Shown: positions 1-11,804, counted from the stretch's first letter. The stretch: DNA of 64,000 bases from Ariolimax columbianus (GCA_036924085.1 JAVGWX010000019.1:22358293-22422292), one strand, 5' to 3'. The notes: generated from the sequence alone by a model not told the origin. Translations and numbers: made by a program.

Positions 1-46
1 TAATAGGGGGGTAAATTTTAAAAAAGTGTGGCATATTATTGTTAAG

Positions 47-600
47 TTAACAGAATTTAATATTTCTGAGTCCCACATAGTAGTGCGGTAGTGGGTACTC
101 AGTTGGATTTGCGATTATTTGACCAATAAATTTAATTCTAAGGGCTTTAATTTTTGTTTTTATATCTTGTAGGGAGATCCCGCCTCGATATTTTTCCTGT
201 ATTAGTGTTTTAGTTTGAATGCTATGTATAGTAAATCTAAAAATGAAATTTCTAATGAGGGCATTTATTTCTTTAATGGTCTTTATTGGGGGGCTAAAGA
301 TGTTTGATATATGTATTAGTTTGGGTATAATAAAGGTGTTTATTATTACGCTTTTGCCAAATATTGTTGTAGTTTTGCATTTATATTTCTCTAATTTATT
401 TTTAATGTGTTCTTTACTTTTCTCCACATTTCTTTATTTTTGTTCATAGGATTTGCCTGGAAGTCAATTCCCTATATTTTGAGCTTATTTTCTTGCACTA
501 ATTTCAAGGGGAAGTCTGTTTTAAATTTCCATTTGCCTATTCCCATAATTTTAGATTTTAATATATTTATTTTAGTGCCACTTTGTTTCCCAAATATTTC
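47..600 (-). pseudogene. ORF2 post-RT region of the L1/Tx1 LINE
   Basis: The minus strand reads SGTKINILKSKIMGIGK (the 'N..KS' block after the RT palm) at about 600-545. The frame 427-47 then reads KTTTIFGKSVIINTFIIPKL and GGISLQDIKTKIKALRIKFI, the typical thumb and connector of the Tx1/L1 group. It stops at 47; the remaining C-terminus lies outside the window. Confidence 0.75.
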
Positions 601-639
601 AAATGTATTTAAAATATTTTGTATTGATGTATAATTTGT

Positions 640-1450
640 TGGGAAAAATACGGTGTCGTCTGCTTATGCTATTAATTTTTTCTCTCTTATTCCTGGTACG
701 TGTGTTCCGTTAATTGTTGTGTCTTGTCTGATTTGTTCTAATATTGGCTCTAACACTAATACATATAATAAAGGGGATAAAGGGCAACCTTGTCTAACTG
801 ATCTTGTTAAGTGTATGCTGTCTGTAAGTGTGTGGTTTATTAACAGTCTACTTTCTGGCTTTTTATATAGAATTTTAACCCAACTTGTAAAATAAATCCT
901 GTGTTGTTTTTCTCTAGTGTTTTATGCATATATTCGTGTGATACTCTATCAAATGCTTTGTCTTGATCTATTGATACAATTGCTGTCTGTGTGTCTTTTT
1001 CGTGCGTGTATTGAATTATGTCTCTTAAAAAGTGAGCATGTTTAATGACGTTTCAATTTTGTACACTACACTGCTGATCTTCGTTAATTAGGTTTTTCAT
1101 AAAAGGTTTAATTTTTATCGTAAGAGCTTTTGTTAATATTTTGTAGTCTGTGTTTAGAAGTGATATTGGTCGATAATTTTGTATTCCTTTTTTTGTCTGT
1201 GTCTGGTTTGTGAATTAAAGTTACGTACGATTGGTTTAAGCTATTTTAGAGTTCACCTTTCTCGAAGGCCTCGGTGTAAGACCTTGAGAAGGAGTGGGCT
1301 CAACACGTTGAAAAACGTGGAGTAAAACTCAGCAGTCAGGCCATCAGGGCCAGGACTTTTGTCCTTTTGAAAGGAAAGGAGAGCAGCTTGTAAATCTGTT
1401 ATTGTTAAAGGTTCATTTATTGCTTGTTTGTCCTGCTCATTCAAGCGCTT
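640..1450 (-). pseudogene. ORF2 reverse transcriptase, stop codon in YADD
   Basis: Segments in order on the minus strand: DKSPGPDGLTAEFYSTF (RT block 0/1, about 1370-1325), AIVSIDQDKAFDRVSHEYM (first catalytic Asp, about 980-925), VRQGCPLSPLLYVLVLEPI (about 800-745), then A-stop-ADDT at about 665-650. The tyrosine codon of YADD has become taa, so the active site is cut exactly at its first residue. Frames are also shifted between the blocks. This is the RT of the L1/Tx1 LINE. Confidence 0.85.
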
Positions 1451-2198
1451 TGTGAAGGTCTCACAATCCTCACGTGTACTTGTTGGGGTGCTCTCTGCTG
1501 AGTACAGTTTAGCGAAGAAAAGTCTAAACGCTTGACCTATTTCCTTTGTCTCTGTACAAATATTTCCTCCCTCGTCTTTTATTCCGTGTATCTGTCTATT
1601 CCTTTGTATGTTTTGTTCTACTGCTAAATATTGTTTACTGGGTGTTTCTTGTGTTATAGAGTTTAATTTTGTCCTTAATTGTGCCCCTTGTATCCTGTGA
1701 TTTTCAATTTTGTCTAACTATTTCTTGCAGTAAATGAATTACGGGGGCGTTTTTGTCTATTTGTTCAGTTAGTCTAATGGCTTCTTCTATAATTTGTTAA
1801 TTTCTTCTTATATTTTTATAAATAATTTTTGATATTGTTTGTGTTCTTTCTTTAATTGTTCTTTTTAATAAATTCCAATATTCTGCTAAATTTTCAGTTG
1901 GTGTGGTCTGTACATAATCTTGAATTAAATTAGTTACATTTTAAACAAAATTTTAATTTTTAAGTAGAGAGTTTTTAAATTTCCAATGTACAGACTCGGT
2001 GTAAATTGTGTTTGTGTGTGTTGAGTTTATCTACTGCTTTGTTGTCTGTAAATGTTCTTGTGTCTAAATGACGTATTTTGTTTATTATATAGTTTTCATG
2101 TGCATAGAATCTATCTAATCTATCTGATGTGCCATGCTTATGTGTTTTGTCTGTGTGTGTTGTCTCCTTGCCCTCTGGATATTTTCGTCTGTATGTAT

Positions 2199-2754
2199 CT
2201 AATAGGGCATGTCGTTTGTTTTCCTTGTTTTAATTGTCACATGTGTTGTGTCTAAAGGGTTGAATATGCAATTGAAATCCCCACCCATTATGATTTTATG
2301 TTTTTTGTGTTGTTGACTTAATGTGTTTAAAAGATTGTTATAAAAAGTATACTGCTGTGTCTTAGTTGTGGGGGCATATATATTAACTAGTGTGTTTGTG
2401 TCATTACCATTAAATTTGTTTTTAACTTGTATTATTTTAACTCTACCCTCCGTGTCTCTATGGTTATGTGTCATTTCCCAACTTTCTGATGTCTGTAAAA
2501 TAGCTAGCTACTCCTGTCTGTGTCCCTAAACTAAACTATGCATGAGCTATTCCTAATTTTGCTGTGAGTAAGCGTGCATGCATGTCGTGGTCTATGTGTG
2601 TTTCTTGTAAAAAGATGAAATCTGCTTTGTGTCTATGCATTAGAGTTGTTATGTGTTGTAGTTTGTACCTTAGGCCTCTGATGTTTAGAGATATGATGTG
2701 TAGTTTACTTGTTGAGGCCATGCGGTATGTGTGTATTGGTGTGTTGTGTTGCAT
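2199..2754 (-). pseudogene. ORF2 start: APE-like endonuclease domain, broken
   Basis: The frame beginning at 2754 reads KLHIISLNIRGLRYK, then ADFIFLQETHID, which match the N-terminal Asn and the QETH (catalytic Glu) motifs of LINE APE endonucleases. After a frame break, 2474-2199 reads LVNIYAPTT (the conserved 'YAP' strand) and IIMGGDFNCIFNPLD, matching the GDFN motif. The domain order is right, but a frame break lies between the two segments, so the protein is not made as one piece. The enzyme would nick target DNA to prime reverse transcription. Confidence 0.85.
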
Positions 2755-3512
2755 AATCTGAGATAAATTTTATGAGGTTTCACAGTCAAACATATTCATA
2801 CCTATATTTCTTGCTTGTAATTCAATATGACCTGTACAGTTTCTTTCAAGCGACGATCTATCTTTCTTTCTATACCTTTCAAACTGAACAGACATAAAGA
2901 GGCATTCATACCTAGGACTATTCATACGGAAATTGAGCATACTCTCCTTCCCATGCACCCACTTACATTCGAGTAATATAGTTTTGGGGATAAAGAAGGG
3001 GGACATGAAATATTGTGGAGGAGGGAAAGGATCTTTTCTATTGAAATATATACTAAGGCAGAGAAAGCGGAAGTTAGGGAGTAGAGTGGTTGGGGAACAA
3101 TACATGATATAGAGAGGATAGAAGATATAAGGTTCAAACATCAAAACACGTACCTTGGAAGGAGAAACAGAAATCATTCACTCGAACTGAAATATCACAC
3201 TTCGTAATGTTTAACTATTTGTAAAGCTGAATGTTCTGTCGCTGAATATATATACTTAAAACAAGTAGTCTTCCATTTTAAGTTCATCATCTGCAATGTC
3301 CATGATTAACTGGAGGCTGTTTTCTGCGTCTTCGGCGTCTGTCATGGTGTTCCAGGCTGGTCTGCTTTTGTCTGGAGTGGCTTCGTGTGTGCTGTTTGTT
3401 GTTATTTGTTGTGTTTTTGTGGTTAGAATGTTTATGGGTTTCTGTGGGCTTGTCTTCTTGTAGTGTTGTGTCCTCTGCTGTTCCTCTTGGGTCTGTTTCT
3501 TTTGTGAGGTTT

Positions 3513-4424
3513 TTTGGTGGGGCTTCTTGTTTTCTGTTTCTTTTGTGGGGTTGTTTTGGTGGAGCTTCTTGTTTTCTGTTTCTGTTGTGAGGTTGTTTTG
3601 GTGGAGCTTCTTGTTTTCTGTTTCTGTTGTGAGGTTGTTTTGGTGGAGCTTCTTGTTTTCTGTTTCTGTTGTGAGGTTGTTTTGGTGGAGCTTCTTGTTT
3701 TCTGTTTCTGTTGTGAGGTTGTTTTGGTGGAGCTTCTTGTTTTCTGTTTCTGTTGTGAGGTTGTTTTGGTGGAGCTTCTTGTTTTCTGTTTCTGTTGTGA
3801 GGTTGTTTTGGTGGAGCTTCTTGTTTTCTGTTTCTGTTGTGAGGTTGTTTTGGTGGAGCTTCTTGTTTTCTGTTTCTGTTGTGAGGTTGTTTTGGTGGAG
3901 CTTCTTGTCTTCTGTTTCTGTTGTGAGGTTGTTTTGGTGGAGCTTCTTGTCTTCTGTTTCTGTTGTGAGGTTGTTTTGGTGGAGCTTCTTGTTTTCTGTT
4001 TCTGTTGTGAGGTTGTTTTGGTGGAGCTTCTTGTTTTCTGTTTCTGTTGTGAGGTTGTTTTGGTGGAGCTTCTTGTTTTCTGTTTCTGTTGTGAGGTTGT
4101 TTTGGTGGAGCTTCTTGTTTTCTGTTTCTGTTGTGAGGTTGTTTTGGTGGAGCTTCTTGTTTTCTGTTTCTGTTGTGAGGTTGTTTTGGTGGAGCTTCTT
4201 GTTTTCTGTTTCTGTTGTGAGGTTGTTTTGGTGGAGCTTCTTGTTTTCTGTTTCTGTTGTGAGGTTGTTTTGGTGGAGCTTCTTGTTTTCTGTTTCTGTT
4301 GTGAGGTTGTTTTGGTGGAGCTTCTTGTTTTCTGTTTCTGTTGTGAGGTTGTTTTGGTGGGGCTTCTTGTTTTCTGTTTCTGTTGTGAGGTTGTTTTGGT
4401 GGGGCTTCTTGTTTTCTGTTTCTG
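3513..4424. repeat. 42-bp minisatellite, about 21 copies, inside LINE ORF1
   Basis: A 42-bp unit is repeated about 21 times with very few substitutions. A few units carry gtcttctg for gttttctg, and the two rightmost units carry ggggctt for ggagctt. Because the unit is a multiple of three it is open in every frame that lacks its single tga. On the minus strand it reads as a 14-residue Arg/Lys/Gln/Pro repeat (NRNRKQEAPPKQPH), and in the other minus frames as QKQKTRSSTKTTSQ and ETENKKLHQNNLTT. The very low divergence compared with the eroded LINE around it implies recent expansion. Confidence 0.95.
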
Positions 4425-4902
4425 CGGGGTCCCATTGTTGCTATTTTGTGTGATATTTTTCCGTTTTCTTTGGTGTTCAACGAGTGTGAACCCGTCTTCT
4501 GTTGTTGTTGATGATGGAGCGGGTTCTTGTGATGCTGCTGGTGCTGGTGTTGGGGGTGCTGGCGTCGGTGGTGTTGGCGTTGGTGGTGTTAATGTATGTT
4601 CTGTGTTAGATTTGCCGGCTGTCTGGTTTCTATTTTTCTGTGATACTGGCTCGACAAATGTGAGGTTTCCCTACAGAAATCGAATGGGGTTTTTCTCCCC
4701 GTCAGCGTCACCCACATCTTCCAAGTGGCGTTGAACTCGCCGGTTAAATTTGCATGTACATAATGCGAGATCGGTTTCTTTGGAGGTTTGTATTTGAAGT
4801 CCCATTTGTCCAAGCAATTTTTTGCTTGGTAACTATAGCTTCAGCATCTCCTGTAGCTGCAACTACAATCTTCTTAATGGCTTTTTCTTTGGCCATTGCG
4901 GT

Positions 4903-4917
4903 GGGGGGGGGGGGGGG
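4903..4917. repeat. poly-G tract (15 nt)
   Basis: A run of 15 G interrupts ORF1 of the minus-strand LINE and coincides with the first frame change in that ORF. Length may be unreliable in the assembly. Confidence 0.9.
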
Positions 4918-5339
4918 CAATGGATAACACCTTTAGATTTAACTTTATCCTCATGTTCGATGAAGACTGAAATTTTGGGGTTGTCCCATTCGATGGATAT
5001 GTTTTCTAGTCTAGCGTAGTGCATGATGTGGGCCGTTTGGTTGAGGGTGGCGAAGAAGACCTTGGGATCGGCAAATCTCCCAACGCAAACCACCCCGTTT
5101 GGGCCCACACCGGCTGGTCCAGCTAGTATACTGTATATCAGCGAATATGAGGTTATAAATGCTCGAGATCCGGAGACCGTGATTATCAATGTTCCTTGTT
5201 TATGAATCGCGCTATTCTGTACGAACTCATCTGCCATCTTAGTAAAATAAAATTGTAACACTACACTCACGAACAAAGAGAAAAAACTAAACCAATTATG
5301 AAGAAAACACAGTGTCGCACAGCTCTGTAGAGAGAAAAC

Positions 5340-5766
5340 ACGTCTACCCCCGCCTCCACTACCTCCCCTGGCAATGCATTCCAAGCAGACAACACTCTCT
5401 GACTAAAAAAATATTTCCTAATATCTAACCTGGACCTCTATTTAGTCAGCTTGTAGCTATTCCCTCGTGTTATTGTGGGTAGCTGTATTTAAAAAAAAAC
5501 TTGTTATAGTCTAATTTATCCATTCCTCTGATCATCTTATAAACCTGTAATAAGTTATCACGAATTCTTCTCTCTTCGAGACACTGTAGGCCGGTTTTTC
5601 TGAGTCGGTCCTCATAACTGTAATTCTGGAATCCCACTATCATCTTTGTCGCCCTTTTTTGTATTCTTTCCAGCATGTTTATGTCCCCTCTATGATAAGG
5701 ACTCCACACCTGTACACAGTACTCCAATCTAGGTCTAACTAATGCTTTATACAGTTTGACTATCAC
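5340..5766 (-). pseudogene. CR1 C-terminal domain
   Basis: The frame 5766-5470 reads VKLYKALVRPRLEYCVQVWSPYHRGDINMLERIQKRATKMI, the C-terminal block that follows the RT in CR1 and related LINEs. After a frame break at an A run, 5460-5340 reads LDIRKYFFSQRV and AWNALPGEVVEAGVD. The sequence stops being CR1 at 5339-5338, where the L1/Tx1 5' region begins. Confidence 0.85.
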
Positions 5767-5969
5767 TTCCTTGCTCCTATGTTTAAGTTTCTTTTTATCA
5801 TACCTAACATTGCATTTACCTTTTTCACTGCTACCTTAACTTGCTCCCTCACCTTTCCTGTATGATCTATTATAACCCCTAGGTCCCTTTCCTTATCTAT
5901 CTTTCTAATATTGTTTTCTCCCATTCTGTAATTATGTTCCATATTGGTTCTACCGATGTGGAAGACTGT

Positions 5970-7159
5970 TCATTTATCCACATTAAACTCCATTTGCCAG
6001 CTTACAGGCCATTCTCGAATTGTATCTAAATCCGACATCAATATATCCCCTTCCGCTTTAGATGAGACACTACTGCATAGTTTTGTGTTATCAGCAAATT
6101 TTGCAATCATGGATCCTATATCAATGTCCAAATCATTTATATATATCAAGAACAAAATTGGTCCCAAAACCGAGCCCTGTAGCACACCACTTTTCACTTC
6201 ACACCACTCAGAGTACTCCTTATTTATGCCCACCATCTGCCTTCTTCCCGTTAACCAATTTTCAATCCATTTGGCAACTTCCCCACCTATTCCATGTGAT
6301 TTTAACTTTCGAAATAATCTTTGATGAGGTACTCTATCAAAGGCCTTTGCAAAGTCTAGATAAATAACGTCCACTGGCTCCCCTTTATCTATGATTTTAG
6401 TAACCTCCTCCATGAATTCTAATAGATTTGTTAAGCAAGATCTCTCTCTAGTAAACCCATGCTGACTATTTCTAATTAGATGAAATTTGTCTAAATGCAT
6501 TACAATGTTTTCTTTGATTATTGACTCTAACAATTTACAGACTAAGCTCGTTAAACTCACCGGTTTATAATTTGCTGGATCTGATTTTTTGCCTTTTTTG
6601 AATAAGGGGATCACTCCTGCATCTTTCCAATCCCGTGGAACAATCCATTTTGTAAGTGATTGAGAACATAATATAGCCAATGGTTTTGCTAGTTGGTCTC
6701 TAATTTCATACAGCAATTTGGATGAATACCATCTTGACCTGGACATTTATTCACTTTCAACCCCTCCAATTTTTTAAAAACCATTTCCTCTGTAATACAG
6801 ATTGATCGTAATCCCGCTGTATCCATGTCTCTTTGAAAAATATCTATAGGATCTGGGATCTCGGAGCAGTCCTCTTTTGTGTAGACTGTGCCAAAGTACT
6901 GATTGAGTAGATTAGCTGCCTCCCTATTCTCACTTATTATTTTCCCTGTACTGTCTATGAGAGGGCCTAGTTTGTCTTTCGTTCTTTCTTTATTTCTAAC
7001 ACAAGAGAAGAAGCTTTTACTGTCAGTCTTGATCCTCTGAGCAAGTTTTTTTTCGAAGTCTATTTTTGCTGTTTTATTCACTTTCTGAGATTTGTTCTGC
7101 TTGTCCAAATATTTTAAATATGTTTCTTTTGATTTACCTGCCTCTATATATTTTTCCAT
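5970..7159 (-). pseudogene. CR1 reverse transcriptase with FADN in place of FADD
   Basis: The frame 7159-6689 carries the linker (SFFSCVRNKERTKDKLGPL, NKCPGQDGIHP). The frame 6746-5970 carries the RT blocks through GSMIAKFADNTKLCS. The second catalytic Asp of the FADD box is Asn (codon aac), which should abolish polymerase activity. The two frames overlap by about 58 bases, showing a frameshift near the start of the RT. The RT then continues out of frame into the 5766-5470 segment. Confidence 0.88.
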
Positions 7160-7281
7160 GCTTTATTTTTTGCTCTTCTACATTTCACTACAAATCTAGT
7201 TATCCACTTTTTACGCTTGGGGTTTACCTCCCTACATGGAACACATTTCTCTTTTAGCGTTTCTAGAACTGTTTTAAATTT

Positions 7282-8232
7282 CTACCACTTCTGTTCAACG
7301 TCTGTTCCTACGACAATATCTTTCCAGATTATGTGGTTTGCTGCCTCTTTCATCCTCTTAACATCTGCCTTAGAGTAGTCGTATGTTCGCGTGTTTATGT
7401 TTACTTCTTTCCCTGCAATAAGATCCCAACGGATGATTTGATGGTCACTTGAGCCAAACAGATCCCCAACAGTAACGTTTTCAATCATATTTTCCTTTGT
7501 AGTAAAAACTAGGTCGAGTATGTTTTTGCCTCTGTTGGCTGCTTCTACATGCACTTAACAAAAGGTTTTGACTCTACAAGTGCTTCTGCCATATCCCATT
7601 TTATTACTGGAAAGATGAAATTTTCCATTAATAATAATTTCCCTTCACTTGCCTTTGCTATGCTAATAATCAACTCCTCATCTTCCTCTTTTTGACTTGA
7701 TGGTCATCTATAGCACACTCCAATCACTATTTTTTCACTCCCCACTTTCTATTTCTCCCCATGCACTTTCATTTTTGTTACCACATGATAAATCATCTTT
7801 GATCGTTATATTAACAGAATTTATACAGTATAATAAAACGCCACCTCCCTTAGTCTTGTCTCCAACTATTCTATCTTTCCTTAACATTGTATATCCCTCT
7901 ATTTCAAGTTCACTATCTGCAAACTTCTCATATGTCCATGATTCTGTTAATTCTATTATATCTGGTTTTTCTTCTTCTACATACAGTTCCAATTCTTCTA
8001 TTTTATTTACTATGCTTCTCACATTTGCATAAAAACATTTTAGTTTGTAATGTTGTTGGTTTTCCTCTTTTTGCTTCTGCTTTATCATTTTAGTATTTGC
8101 TTTTCCACAACTTATTTCACACTTCCCTGACCCCAACTCTCCCCTTTGACTACATCCTCTATAGCACCCTATTGTATGCCTATCTTTAGTCTCATACTTC
8201 ATAGGCCTTACTAGTTTAAATTTCGAATACAA
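7282..8232 (-). pseudogene. APE-like endonuclease of the CR1 LINE
   Basis: The frame 8232-7735 reads KLKCFYANVRSIVNKIEELELY (N-terminal Asn block), PDIIELTESWTYEKF (catalytic Glu as TESW, normal for CR1) and GGGVLLYC. After frame breaks, 7554-7282 reads GKNILDLVFTT and GSSDHQIIRWDL, the terminal SDH block that holds the catalytic Asp and His. All key residues can be found, but in two or more frames. Confidence 0.85.
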
Positions 8233-8275
8233 TGATTAAACATATACTTTGCTACAACATGCTGTCCTATCTCAT

Positions 8276-8689
8276 TTAGATGTAAACCTCCCCTAACATT
8301 TTACTTTTGTCTACTTTCACATCAATAAATTCCATCCCCGTGTCTGCGCACATTACCTGTAACCTAAGGTTGATACCTATTATTTTGCTATCTAGATAGT
8401 CTGACCCATCTGCTCTATCTAAAATGCCCATCATTGTGACCTTTCTAAACTTTTTTTCCTCAAGTGTTCCTATAAGACTTTTATATTTATCCATAATTAT
8501 TTCTGTACCATCTCTCTTTACATTATTAGTTCCTGCCAATACCACAACACGACTGTTTCCTTTGTCATCTATCCTCTTTATTCTCCCCTCTATATCCTCT
8601 ATTTTTGCTCCCTCAATATCCATTCTTTCAAACATGTTATGTTGTTTAGACAAACATTGTTGATAATTCATGTCTACACGTTGCAACAT
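8276..8689 (-). pseudogene. SGNH/esterase-like domain of the CR1 LINE
   Basis: This 137-residue frame contains VVVLAGTNNVKRDGTE, close to the block III 'GTND' signature of SGNH hydrolases, and continues KVTMMGILDRAD. Downstream, KSKMLGEVYI then stop replaces the expected D-x-LHLN-x-x-G-x block V. The +1 frame reads LHLNEIGQHVVAKYM, so a frameshift separates the catalytic His block. Esterase domains are known in CR1 ORFs of several animals, where they may act in RNA or membrane interaction. The N in GTNN is another departure from the common GTND. Confidence 0.75.
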
Positions 8690-8699
8690 TTCTTAATAT

Positions 8700-9550
8700 A
8701 TATGAAATGAATTATACTATCTCATTATTTGATTTGAATTTAGTCAAATTTACAGCCTATATTTTTGTAAAATACTTTGATTTGATGTCTTATCTGTATT
8801 ATGTTACCTTATATTCTCACTAAGGACAATATTTGTGTTGCTGTAAATGTTATTATTTGTATCTTCACTGTCAAATTTAGAGAAACAATGTGCGAGTCTA
8901 CGCTTCCGTCTAGGTCAGGTTAAATATACAGACAGCTATGGAAGTCAAAGAGCGAATTAACAGAATGGAACGGGATCATCTCAACAAACTCCTTCCGAAT
9001 AATTGACATCCAAAAAGCAGAATCAAACAAAAGTTTGTACTTAGCCATGTCAAAAAAAATCAAAGACATATACCATCTCCCACAAAGAATAGTAACAGAG
9101 AGTAGTAAATATGGTACCTCAAAAAGCATTTCTTAAAACACCAGAAATGCAAGCAAAATGAATAAATGAATCAATCAGAATTTCAGATCCAAGTACTCCC
9201 ATTTGAGCAGCTCAAAGAACCATTGATGTCTACATCAAATGAATGAATACATTTATATGCTAATGAATGTTCATTTAGAGCCACCATCAAAGCAAGGTAT
9301 GGCATTCATATAAAATACCCGTATGGATCCCCTGATGAGCTGTTTGTTGCTTGCGGGGTGGTTTGCTTTAAATATGAAGCTGAAGTCACTTGAAGCCGCT
9401 TTGTACCATCCAGGGATAGTTGTTGTCTTTCCTTCAAAGTCTCAAAAACACTGTTATTTTCACAGATTCAATGTTTTTCAAGCAAAAAAAGTTGCTGGTC
9501 ATTGTAGACCTGATCAAAACATCTCTAGACATTGACCCCCATTATCACTT
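8700..9550. other. No recognisable gene
   Basis: This AT-rich stretch precedes the CR1 element. Short open frames at 8920-9129 (minus) and 9323-9535 (plus) have no motif I recognise. It may include the 5' region of the CR1 copy. Confidence 0.5.
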
Positions 9551-9554
9551 CTAG

Positions 9555-9840
9555 AGTTGTCAAAGTAGTTCTGCAGTGGATCCCTGTACACTCAAACACA
9601 CCAGGCAATGACAAGGCAGACAGACTAGCAAAAGAGGGATCGAGGCAAGAATAGCCTCACAGCAACAACTTCAAAACAGCCAAACAGCTCAAAAAAACAG
9701 AAACAAAAACTTAGCTCAACAGATGGGCCGTGAAAAACACGGGAAGGAAGGTCTATAGACATATGACAACCCCCAAACTAACTCACAAGGGAAGATCAGA
9801 CTGAGAACCCAGATCTTCCATTTAAAAAGAACATAAATCA
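9555..9840 (+). pseudogene. RNase H fragment of a Jockey/I-type LINE
   Basis: Around 9565 the plus strand reads VVLQWIPVHSNTPGNDKADRLAKEGS, the last part of the LINE RNase H domain (the PSH..I.GNE.AD.LAK motif with the final catalytic Asp). Stops follow directly. The downstream reading (TTPKLTHKGRSD) resembles the region after RNase H but is too eroded to place. Confidence 0.75.
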
Positions 9841-10011
9841 ATCACAACACACTCTTGATGGAAGCTGTGTACACACTCATATGAAACCGTTGATTCTCAC
9901 TTTTTGAGTGTTTAGCGCTCAACAATTTCTGGAAAATACTTCTTCCTCTGACGCCAGATAAATGGAACACTTTGTATGGTACTAGACAACAGCTGATATA
10001 AACGTGATTAG

Positions 10012-11150
10012 TATATAAGGGGCATAATTGGGGAGTAAAGTTGGGGAGCAAAGCCAATGAGCACTTCTGGATGCGAGGTGACGTGGCTTTACAATCTTTT
10101 GTTCGCGCAGGAAGGGAATCGATTTTTCTTTTTAATCTTTAGGTCATATATTTTAACAACACGAATAGGTCATATATTTTTAATTATTTGGTGCTTGGGA
10201 TAAAAAGGTTTGGGGTTGTTTTTGTTGGTATTCATATCGTATAAGGCAGCAGGAACAGTACTCATCTCGGTGTTTCATTGTGAAATATAGGTGTGCCACA
10301 TCGAGTTCTGTTTCCCTCAAAAACGAGTGAGCTAATTGGATTAATTGTTGATCCTAGTGACCAACATAAGGGAGACCATTTGTTCGCGCAGGTGGTGAAT
10401 CGATTTTTTACACATCCGGTTTTCGAGCGCACGTGACGACTCGATTTATTTATTATTTTTGGGTCACATATTTTAGAGATACTTTTAAGTGTTTAGTTCA
10501 TATAGTGGAGACAAAAAAGGGTAGGGAGATGGTTTACGGCTTGTTTTTTTCGGTGTTCATTTCACATAATGCGACATGAACAGTAACCATCTTCAAATTG
10601 GTGTTTAATGTATACAACAGATATACACTGAGTATAAGCTAAAACTACGTGTATATTTAATTGGGTACAGAAAACGATATAGAACTATATAGAATGGGTG
10701 GATGTTGTATTATGTGTTATGTATATGGTATAAGGTGTATTATGTATTAAAAACCTGTATTTTTCAACAAACATAACAGTCATATAAAGTTTTGATTGGT
10801 ACATCTACCGGGAATGTGTTGGTCTCATATGGAGATTGAAGGTGCAATTGGTTTTACGGTGTCAGGCAAAGATAGGGGCACGGCGAGGCTACTGTCGCTG
10901 ATGACGAGGCTGGTGGGGTGCATTTGCTGTAGCTTTTTTCCCAATCATGAGGTCAGAGGCAGATATGTTAGGAATGTTTTGGTCTCATGTGGATGGTCAA
11001 GGTACAGTTAGAGTTATGGTCAAGTGAGTTAGTACCGCTTGTAAAGATGTTGGTGGGTTGGAGTTATTGAATTTTCCGTTCTCATATCGCCTAACGCAAT
11101 GAGTCATCTTGCGTATGGATACGGCTATGAGTTCAGAACGCAGAAGTTTG
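10012..11150 (+). repeat. Left arm of the inverted repeat, internally repeated
   Basis: Two diverged direct units lie at about 10095-10378 and 10379-10620. Both open with ttgttcgcgcagg..gaatcga, pass through a (t)cacatatttta block and end in a 'cat..cgta.aa.gc..ca..aacagta' block. A third partial unit is at about 11065-11190. A second unit type (gggaatgtgttggtctcat / aggaatgttttggtctcat, 10810 and 10968) is interleaved with them and recurs at about 11232. Confidence 0.75.
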
Positions 11151-11804
11151 TATTTCATGACGAGTTATATTGTTTCATTGGAGTTGTAGTCCCAGGTGTA
11201 GAAAAAGTAAAGGGAACTAGTCAAGGGAATGTTAGGGAATGTTTTAGCCTTATATGAACAGACAAGGTACAGTTGACGTTAGTGTCGCTGATGACGATGT
11301 TTTTTGTTAAAGTGAATTTCAAACAGAAAATATACACTCAAAAGATAAAACTTATAGATCGACTTTACGCCTGTGAGTTCTTTTAAACAAGTCGGTAATA
11401 GAGTGTCTGACGCACGTTTATAAAGGATAGTACGAGCTTTATTAAATTATCAGTGAAACGATGAACTTGTTAGGTACCTTGGTTTATTGTAAGCCATAAC
11501 AAAAAAACACGAATCATGGGATGGGACATCAAAATGAATAAATTGTCCCCGCTTTAAAAAAATAAATCGATTACAGCCGATTTTTTTAAAATCGAGATGG
11601 GTAAAAAAAAAATTAACTGGGTTCTACAGTTACAAATAGTTTTTTTTCGTTTACCAATATGCTAAATTACGTATGCTTCAATTATATTACGATTGTCTAA
11701 ATAGGTTTGTATAAATATCCTACTTTCAGTTATGAAGGACTGATACAGATAGTGTATACCTCGTCCTAACCATACATGGTCTGTCGAACGACATTAGACC
11801 TCAA

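Larger units (their letters stand above)
3290..5237 (-). pseudogene. ORF1 of the L1/Tx1 LINE, frameshifted
   Basis: The ATG at 5237-5235 opens a frame of about 107 residues (MADEFVQNSAIHKQGTLI...) that runs into a homopolymer of C (minus) at 4917-4903 and shifts frame. Later frames contain a threonine/proline-rich stretch (TPPTPTPPTPAPPTPAP) and then DGFTLVEHQRKRKN, which resembles the C-terminal 'DGF' motif of many LINE ORF1 proteins. It then enters the 42-bp repeat. ORF1 proteins of LINEs are nucleic-acid-binding chaperones; no CCHC knuckle is visible here. At least three frame changes are needed to join the pieces. Confidence 0.6.
1..5338 (-). mobile_element. L1/Tx1-type LINE, decayed, 3' end off the left edge
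   Basis: Reading the minus strand from about 5338 downward gives, in order, an ORF1, an APE-type endonuclease start, an RT and a post-RT region that continues past base 1. This is the order of a two-ORF L1/Tx1 LINE. All parts are split by frameshifts and stops. The 5' edge is placed where recognisable CR1 3' sequence stops, about 100 bp before the first ORF1 ATG at 5237. Group assignment rests on the L1/Tx1-style RT block VRQGCPLSPLLYVLVLEPI and the GGISLQDIKTKIKALR motif after the RT. It is a dead copy. Confidence 0.8.
5339..8690 (-). mobile_element. CR1-clade LINE, decayed
   Basis: On the minus strand from 8690 to 5339 come an SGNH-esterase-like ORF, an APE endonuclease, a long linker and a CR1-type RT with its C-terminal tail. 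The RT style (YKPVSLTSLVCKLLESII, RNSQHGFTRERSCLTNLLEF, YLDFAKAFDRVPHQRL, VLQGSVLGPILFLIYINDL) is that of the CR1 clade. Several frameshifts split it. The element ends abruptly at 5339, inside sequence that other copies in this window (23818-24390, 40710-40915) continue further, so its last part is missing here. Confidence 0.88.

Noticed and set aside
3287..4734. Long open frames of 300-400 residues on both strands
   Set aside because: They are translations of the 42-bp minisatellite; none has a domain outside the repeat.
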